From: an uncultured Dorea sp.
GTDB lineage: Bacteria; Bacillota; Clostridia; Lachnospirales; Lachnospiraceae
Direction: 5' to 3'
Length of the DNA stretch: 11,510 nucleotides
NCBI GenBank assembly: GCA_934295165.1
Contig: CAKRAT010000062.1
Span: 1-11,510, forward strand
The notes below the pieces were generated by a model, which saw only the letters and a program-made list of their open reading frames with translations, had not been told where the DNA came from and made no database searches. Positions within the stretch are counted from its first letter, which is position 1, and the number at the start of each line of letters is the position of its first letter. The position numbers and the translations under genes were made by a program. This document shows positions 7,181-11,510 of this stretch, piece by piece.

Positions 7181-7185
7181 CCTCC
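7181..7185 (-). promoter_or_regulatory. Ribosome binding site of xpt
   Basis: GGAGG 8 bases upstream of the ATG at 7172. It lies inside the longer open frame beginning at the GTG at 7187 and so selects the shorter start. Confidence 0.85.
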
Positions 7186-7211
7186 ACATATTTTTCTAAA
7201 CGTTACCCAAT

Positions 7212-7240
7212 ATTGTAATAACTTTTGCGTATGATTGCAA
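7212..7240 (-). promoter_or_regulatory. Sigma-A-type promoter for xpt
   Basis: On the minus strand TTGCAA (7235-7240, 4 of 6) and TACAAT (7212-7217, 5 of 6) are spaced exactly 17 bases apart. Transcription would start near 7205, giving a leader of about 33 bases. That is too short for a purine riboswitch, which is often found before xpt in Firmicutes. Confidence 0.6.
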
Positions 7241-7271
7241 GTAGTTTCACTATATATTTTTCTAATATATT

Positions 7272-9560
7272 TTATTTTGCCAGTTCTTTCTCCAGAACGC
7301 CCATTGCAATCTGTTCGCTGGTGATTGGAAGATCTTTGAACCAGATGCCGGTTGCATTCGCAATTGCCTGTGCAAGTGCCGGTGCCGGAGTGTTAATTAC
7401 GATCTCTCCGATGGATTTGGCACCGAATGGACCGGTCGGTTCATAACTGCTTTCAAATTCGACCTGCAGATTTCCCATATCTCTTCTGGACGGTACTTTA
7501 TACTGCATGAATGAGTTATTCAGCATTCTTCCCTTCTCATTGTACTGGATATTCTCATAAAGCGTCATTCCGATTCCCTGTACAAGTCCGCCTTCTGCCT
7601 GCACTCTTGCAAGGTTCGGGTTGACTACGGTTCCACAGTCTACGACAGCCTTATAATCCAGGATTTCCACATGACCGGTCTCTTTATCGAGTTCGATCTC
7701 TACGGCTCCTGCCATGAATGGCGGCGGTGATGTCGGAGACGTATTACTTTCTGTCACTTCAAGCGCACAGCCGTTCCCACACATGGATTTCGTACCGATG
7801 TCTTCCAATGATACGCTCTTCTGTTCTTTCGGCCACTCTACATGGTCACTTGCAAATTCCAGTTCTTCCACCGGGGCATCCAGCATTCCGGATGCGATCT
7901 CAAGAATTCTGGCAATCAGTTTCTGGCAGGCCTTCTCTACTGCTTTTCCCGTTACATAAGTGGTACTTGATGCATAAGATCCGGAATCATACGGAGACGC
8001 ATCGGTATCTGCGCCAAGCACTTCGATTCTTTCTACCGGACAGTCCAGACACTCTGCTGCCATCTGTGCCAGGATCGTATCACATCCGGTTCCCATATCT
8101 GCGGCCGCGATCATCAGTGTATAGAATCCGTCATCATTCATCTTGATCGTCGCAGAGCCGACGTCTACGCCCGAGATTCCGGAACCTTGCATTGCCATTG
8201 CAATACCGACGCTTCGGACTTTTCCATTTCCCATATCTTTACACGGATACTTATCTTTCCAGCCAATCAGTTCTGCAGTCCGCTCCAGGCAGCGGTCAAG
8301 TGCACAGCTCTGCGCCGTCTCACCGTAATATGCAGGCATCACATCGCCTTCTCTTACCATATTTTTCAGGCGGAATTCTACCGGATCGATATGTAATCGT
8401 TCTGCCATTTCATTCACTGCAGACTCCACTGCAAAAATCCCCTGTGTCGCACCATATCCTCTGTATGCTCCGGCAGCCATATGATTGGTATACACAACAT
8501 CGTATGTAAAACGGTGTGCTTCTGCCGAACTATATAACGGAATCGATTTATGACCAGACAATCCAACAGTCGTCGGTCCGTGATCTCCATAAGCACCTGT
8601 ATTTGACAATGTATATACATCGATCGCACGAATCTTTCCTTCCTTCGATGCACCCAGGCGGACATGCACTTCCATCTCATGTCTCGGAGACGATGCAATC
8701 TGTGATTCCTCTCTTGTGAAGATCATCTTCGAAGCTTTTCCCGTCTTCCATGTAACAAATGCCGGGAACAATTCCGCCACGACCGACTGCTTTGCACCAA
8801 ATCCGCCTCCGATTCTCGGTTTGCTGACACGGATTTTGGATTTCGGAATTCCAAGTGCATTGGAAATGATACGCCTTACATGATATACAATCTGTGTAGA
8901 GCTTAAAATATTCAGTCTTCCGTAAGCATCCATAAAGCATGTCGTACGGAATGTCTCCATCATGGCCTGCTGTGCTGCTCTTACATGATAGGTTCCTTCC
9001 ACAACTTCATCACAGTCAGCCAGAACTGCCTCTACATCCCCGTCTTCCATGCTGTCACATGCACATAAGTTCCGCTTATTATCTGCGCCAACCTGGCAAA
9101 GTGCCTTCCAGTTGTCTTCCGGATGTACCAGTACCTCGTTATCTTTGGCTGTATGGAAATCCAGCACTGCCGGAAGTACTTCATACTCGACTTTCAACAT
9201 CTTAAGTGCCTTATCCACACATGCTTCATTTTCTCCTGCTACAATTGCTACAGGATCACCCACATATCTGACATGCTGGTCAAGGATCAGACGGTCATAC
9301 GGGCTGAGTTCGGGATATGTCTGTCCCGCTGTGGTAAATCTTTCATGCGGCACATCTTCCCACGTGTAAATATCTTCGACCCCCGGCACTCTTTTTGCCA
9401 CATCTGTCTTTACTGATTTTACAATCGCATTGGCATACGGGCTTCGGAGTACCTTTACGATCAGGCAGTCCTTTGGAGCAAGATCATCCATAAATACCGG
9501 TTTTCCTGTCACCAGTGCCATTGCGTCTTTTTTTCTTATCGGTTGTCCGACTGCTTTCAT
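7272..9560 (-). CDS. xdhA: Xanthine dehydrogenase-type hydroxylase, molybdenum-cofactor subunit
   Basis: The 762-residue catalytic subunit of a three-gene molybdenum hydroxylase of the xanthine oxidase family, which hydroxylates purines (or a related N-heterocycle) with water and passes electrons to the [2Fe-2S] subunit. The N-terminal hammerhead domain (GQPIRKKDAMALVTGK, RSPYANA, VRYVGDPVAIVAGE) spans about residues 5-130. Cofactor loops are GGGFGAKQ (251-258), TREES (282-286), GAYRGYGATQG (364-374), DMGTGCDT (488-495) and SGSYASSTTYVTGKAV (526-541). The catalytic base is E719 in GPFGAKSIGE. Length and order match separate-subunit bacterial enzymes. It overlaps the small subunit by 4 bases (ATGA). 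Xanthine as substrate is supported by xpt next door, but other purine or nicotinate hydroxylases share these motifs. The selenium-dependent subtype cannot be judged from this sequence. Confidence 0.9.
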   Translation of the reverse strand: MKAVGQPIRKKDAMALVTGKPVFMDDLAPKDCLIVKVLRSPYANAIVKSVKTDVAKRVPGVEDIYTWEDVPHERFTTAGQTYPELSPYDRLILDQHVRYVGDPVAIVAGENEACVDKALKMLKVEYEVLPAVLDFHTAKDNEVLVHPEDNWKALCQVGADNKRNLCACDSMEDGDVEAVLADCDEVVEGTYHVRAAQQAMMETFRTTCFMDAYGRLNILSSTQIVYHVRRIISNALGIPKSKIRVSKPRIGGGFGAKQSVVAELFPAFVTWKTGKASKMIFTREESQIASSPRHEMEVHVRLGASKEGKIRAIDVYTLSNTGAYGDHGPTTVGLSGHKSIPLYSSAEAHRFTYDVVYTNHMAAGAYRGYGATQGIFAVESAVNEMAERLHIDPVEFRLKNMVREGDVMPAYYGETAQSCALDRCLERTAELIGWKDKYPCKDMGNGKVRSVGIAMAMQGSGISGVDVGSATIKMNDDGFYTLMIAAADMGTGCDTILAQMAAECLDCPVERIEVLGADTDASPYDSGSYASSTTYVTGKAVEKACQKLIARILEIASGMLDAPVEELEFASDHVEWPKEQKSVSLEDIGTKSMCGNGCALEVTESNTSPTSPPPFMAGAVEIELDKETGHVEILDYKAVVDCGTVVNPNLARVQAEGGLVQGIGMTLYENIQYNEKGRMLNNSFMQYKVPSRRDMGNLQVEFESSYEPTGPFGAKSIGEIVINTPAPALAQAIANATGIWFKDLPITSEQIAMGVLEKELAK

Positions 9561-10024
9561 GATCTTCCTCCTTTCTTTCTGTATTCGATAAATGCTTCCA
9601 TTGCACGAAGCTGTCCTTCATATCCGGAGCATCTGCAAAGATTTCCTGCAAGATATGCCTTGATCTCTTCTCTTGTCGGCTCCGGATTCTCTCGGAACAT
9701 GGCAATTGCATTCATGATCATTCCCGGATTGCAGAAACCGCACTGTTCTGCCCCCTGGTCTGCAACAAACGCACCGAATTCTTTTGCCTCTTCCTGAAGT
9801 CCTTCTAACGTATCTACCTTGCATCCGTTGACTCTGGCTGTCAGCATCGAACAGGATAACACCGGTTTATCATCTACAAATACCGTACACAATCCGCAGT
9901 TCGATGTCTCGCACCCGCGTTTTACACTGTAGCATCCATGATCTCTGACGAAATCGATCAGAAGCTGATCACTGGATATCTCTGCTTCTCTCATTGTTCC
10001 ATTTAAAAGAATCTTTACTTTCAT
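9557..10024 (-). CDS. xdhC: Xanthine dehydrogenase-type hydroxylase, [2Fe-2S] subunit
   Basis: A 155-residue electron-transfer subunit with two [2Fe-2S] clusters. The N-terminal plant-ferredoxin-like domain has C38, C43, C46 and C58 (GCETSNCGLCTV, then LSC). The C-terminal helical domain has C95 and C98 (QCGFCNPGM) plus C130 and C132 (LCRCSGY). All eight ligands are present with family spacing. The usual glycine-rich GCGxGGCG loop is replaced by CETSNCG, which I believe also occurs in other clostridial members. It takes electrons from the Mo subunit to the FAD subunit. AAAGGAGGAG inside the end of the FAD gene precedes the ATG, and the gene overlaps the Mo subunit by 4 bases. The letter xdhC is used for this subunit in some Firmicute and E. 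coli schemes and for a different maturation factor in others. Confidence 0.93.
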   Translation of the reverse strand: MKVKILLNGTMREAEISSDQLLIDFVRDHGCYSVKRGCETSNCGLCTVFVDDKPVLSCSMLTARVNGCKVDTLEGLQEEAKEFGAFVADQGAEQCGFCNPGMIMNAIAMFRENPEPTREEIKAYLAGNLCRCSGYEGQLRAMEAFIEYRKKGGRS

Positions 10025-10027
10025 ATC

Positions 10028-10840
10028 CTACTGATCTCCTCCTTTTGCATTCAGTGCTTCCAGTGCCCTGCGGATCAGTACATATGCCAGACGGCTTCTA
10101 AATTCCTTTCCCGCACGCATATTACTATCTGTCTTCACCTGCGAAGCAAGACATTCCGCCTCTTTCTTCATCTCTTCTTCAGTACAGACACCGCTCCATA
10201 CCTTTTTTCTGACCGCTTCTGTCAGTTCCAGACGAACCGCCTTCTGCGGTCTTGCACCGATACATGCACATCCGCTTTCAGCATTTACCGAAACCGCACA
10301 TGTCAGTACCGGGAAATCCGTCTTGGAATTACGGTGCGTCAGGTAGATCTTTTTCCCACTATCCTTCTTTACGATCACTCTTACAAGAATATCGTTGTCT
10401 CTTTTCATCTGCGCAAATTCCTGTAATGGAACGATCCCGCCTTTATACAGTTCTACATAACTGTCCATGGCAAGAAATACCGTCAACACATCCGAAAATC
10501 CATATCTTCCGAATATACTTCCACCAATCGTTGCAAGGTTACGGAACTGCACGCCGACGATATCACCGACCGCATCTCTTACCGCTCCGTCACACCACTG
10601 ATTTAGTCCCTCATGGCATTCCAGTTCACGAAGTGTCGTCATACATCCGATCCTGAATTCTTCTTCTGTCTCTTCAATCTGATCCAGACCGAGACCTGAC
10701 AGATCGATTGCTTTCTGTACATTCCGGTCCGACATCTTAAGCCACAGCATACCACCCAGAATGCAGTTCGTCCTCTTCTGGTTCAGTTCATATGCCTGTT
10801 CCAGGCTTTCTGCTTTCACATATTCCCTAATTTTTAACAT
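10028..10840 (-). CDS. xdhB: Xanthine dehydrogenase-type hydroxylase, FAD subunit
   Basis: A 270-residue FAD-binding subunit (FAD_binding_5 followed by a CO-dehydrogenase-flavoprotein C-terminal domain) that would pass electrons from the [2Fe-2S] clusters to NAD+ or another acceptor. The conserved RNLATIGGSI (100-109) and GARPQKA (196-202) identify the family. Two FAD contacts differ from the textbook form: the first loop reads ILGGMLWLKM (27-36) instead of AGGTDL, and the second reads IFGRYGFSD (109-117) instead of a SPxSD-type loop. Length is slightly short (about 285 is common). AGGATAAAGG precedes the ATG. A 92-base gap separates it from the polyferredoxin, and it ends 3 bases before the [2Fe-2S] gene. 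The altered loops may mean changed flavin environment or acceptor; this is inference. Confidence 0.87.
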   Translation of the reverse strand: MLKIREYVKAESLEQAYELNQKRTNCILGGMLWLKMSDRNVQKAIDLSGLGLDQIEETEEEFRIGCMTTLRELECHEGLNQWCDGAVRDAVGDIVGVQFRNLATIGGSIFGRYGFSDVLTVFLAMDSYVELYKGGIVPLQEFAQMKRDNDILVRVIVKKDSGKKIYLTHRNSKTDFPVLTCAVSVNAESGCACIGARPQKAVRLELTEAVRKKVWSGVCTEEEMKKEAECLASQVKTDSNMRAGKEFRSRLAYVLIRRALEALNAKGGDQ

Positions 10841-10932
10841 ACGCCTTTATCCTTATCTCTCTTTATCTGTCTTTCTTTTATCTATCATCTTTATCCCGAA
10901 GTAATCTCCCAGTGTTATATCTCTCACCGTTT

Positions 10933-11364
10933 TTATTTTACTTCTTCTATCGTGATTGCTCCCGGGAAACAGACTCTCACACAGGCAGGTTCCCGTCCTT
11001 CACGGATTCTTTCGATACATCCGTCACATTTTTCCATTTTCCCTTCTGTATCAAAATGGATCACATCTTTCGGACAGACCTTTTCACATGCATGACAGCC
11101 ATTACATTTTTCTTTCTCTGTCAGTACAAATCCCGTCTCCTGGTCTTTGTAAATTGCCTGTACCGAACAGGCTTTTATACAGATACCACAGTGGACACAA
11201 CCCGGACAGATATTCTTCTCAAACTGATCTTTTACTACTTTTTTTATCGTCCGGTGACTCTTTGCCTCTACATCTTCCACATCATGGTGTGCATCCAGAC
11301 AGGCCATATGACAGGCATAGCAGCCGACACATTTACCGGGATCGAATTTTAATCGGTAACTCAT
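10933..11364 (-). CDS. Polyferredoxin-like 4x[4Fe-4S] electron-transfer subunit (DmsB/HycB type)
   Basis: A 143-residue iron-sulfur protein with four cysteine sets in the order typical of the beta subunits of DMSO-reductase-family complexes: C12-C15-C18-C22 (CVGCYACHMAC), C56-C59-C62-C66 with an extra C53 (CPGCVHCGICIKAC), C87-C90-C93-C97 (CNGCHACEKVC) and C113-C116-C128-C132 (CDGCIERI ... CVRVC). This predicts four [4Fe-4S] clusters as an electron wire. There is no signal peptide or membrane anchor, so it is probably cytoplasmic. Its ATG overlaps the stop of the molybdopterin oxidoreductase by 4 bases (ATGA), so the two are most likely partner subunits. AAGGAGAGG precedes the start. Whether it also exchanges electrons with the xanthine dehydrogenase downstream is an open inference. 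Confidence 0.9.
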   Translation of the reverse strand: MSYRLKFDPGKCVGCYACHMACLDAHHDVEDVEAKSHRTIKKVVKDQFEKNICPGCVHCGICIKACSVQAIYKDQETGFVLTEKEKCNGCHACEKVCPKDVIHFDTEGKMEKCDGCIERIREGREPACVRVCFPGAITIEEVK

Positions 11365-11510
11365 GCCTTCACCTCTCCTTTTTCTTTCTCGACTTTGCAG
11401 AAATAACTCTTATAGCCCGGGAATCCCGAGATTGGATCCAGATAATTCCTGTCGATCAGGTCATTCGCCTCTCCCTTTGCATTGCCATGATAAATGTGTA
11501 TGATCCCCGG
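11361..11510 (-). CDS. Molybdopterin oxidoreductase, DMSO-reductase family (C-terminal fragment)
   Basis: The frame is open from the window edge to a TGA at 11361, giving the last 49 residues of a larger protein. The visible part (HGNAKGEANDLIDRNYLDP, then ISGFPGYKSYFCKVEK) matches the end of the molybdopterin-dinucleotide-binding domain of DMSO-reductase-family catalytic subunits, where 'AN.L....DP.SGFP..K...C.V' is a usual closing pattern. That memory-based match plus the directly following 4x[4Fe-4S] subunit makes the family likely. The substrate (formate, thiosulfate, a purine-derived compound or other) cannot be read from this piece. The lysine- and glutamate-rich tail ends the protein. 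Confidence 0.7.
   Translation of the reverse strand, partial: PGIIHIYHGNAKGEANDLIDRNYLDPISGFPGYKSYFCKVEKEKGEVKA

Noticed and set aside
7173..7187. GTG at 7187 as the xpt start
   Set aside because: It lies upstream of and partly within the GGAGG that serves the ATG at 7172, and it adds residues not seen in the usual Xpt N-terminus.
7188..7271. Purine riboswitch upstream of xpt
   Set aside because: No recognisable aptamer core, and the predicted leader is only about 33 bases.
7718..8146. Long plus-strand open frames opposite the xanthine dehydrogenase Mo subunit (also 8939-9416 and others)
   Set aside because: They lie wholly antisense to a gene with strong family motifs, have low-complexity or unfamiliar proteins and no ribosome site; they are shadows of its codon bias.
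8414..8940. Minus-strand open frames in another frame within the Mo subunit, possibly a frameshift sign
   Set aside because: The main frame is intact through all cofactor motifs from residue 1 to 762, so no frameshift is needed.
10841..10932. Promoter or terminator in the polyferredoxin-FAD gap
   Set aside because: The gap is pyrimidine-rich on the plus strand, with no convincing -35/-10 pair and no stable hairpin.
1..11510. CRISPR array, tRNA/rRNA genes, transposases or attachment sites
   Set aside because: No direct repeat array, cloverleaf-like or rRNA-like stretch, and no transposase or integrase reading frame was seen.

Overview
The window looks like a chromosomal stretch from an anaerobic, low-to-mid GC Firmicute, most likely a Lachnospiraceae-type Clostridium. 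This is an inference from strong AGGAGG ribosome sites, Firmicute-type UppS, PyrH and Xpt sequences, and a SpoIID/LytB-like plus peptidoglycan-binding protein. Apart from the first gene, every gene lies on the minus strand, so transcription runs from high to low coordinates.

Right part (about 11510 to 7270): a molybdenum-enzyme operon. In transcription order it holds the C-terminus of a DMSO-reductase-family molybdopterin oxidoreductase (cut by the window edge), a polyferredoxin with four [4Fe-4S] cysteine sets, and the three subunits of a xanthine dehydrogenase-type hydroxylase: FAD, 2x[2Fe-2S], then the Mo-cofactor subunit. The first pair and the last pair of these genes overlap by 4 bp (ATGA). 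Next comes xpt, xanthine phosphoribosyltransferase, with its own good promoter and a strong intrinsic terminator. Taken together, the genes suggest purine (xanthine/hypoxanthine) redox chemistry next to xanthine salvage.

Middle (6535 to 1297): a housekeeping operon pyrH-frr-uppS-cdsA-dxr-rseP, covering UMP kinase, ribosome recycling, undecaprenyl diphosphate synthesis, CDP-diacylglycerol synthesis, the committed MEP isoprenoid step and the site-2 protease. uppS to rseP are tightly packed. The 167 bp frr-uppS gap is the exception and carries an imperfect REP-like inverted repeat and an 18 bp palindrome.

Left part (1296 to 1): an AT-rich segment with a small flavodoxin preceded by an unexplained in-frame open stretch, a probable bidirectional terminator, and the convergent 3' end of a plus-strand SpoIID/LytB-like protein with a C-terminal peptidoglycan-binding domain. 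No gene-free stretch exceeds 300 bases. I saw no tRNA, rRNA, CRISPR array or transposase gene.

Most of the content is well-known families. The points most worth a second look are the pairing of two different Mo-enzyme classes through a polyferredoxin, the divergent FAD-subunit motifs, and the intergenic repeat and palindrome.
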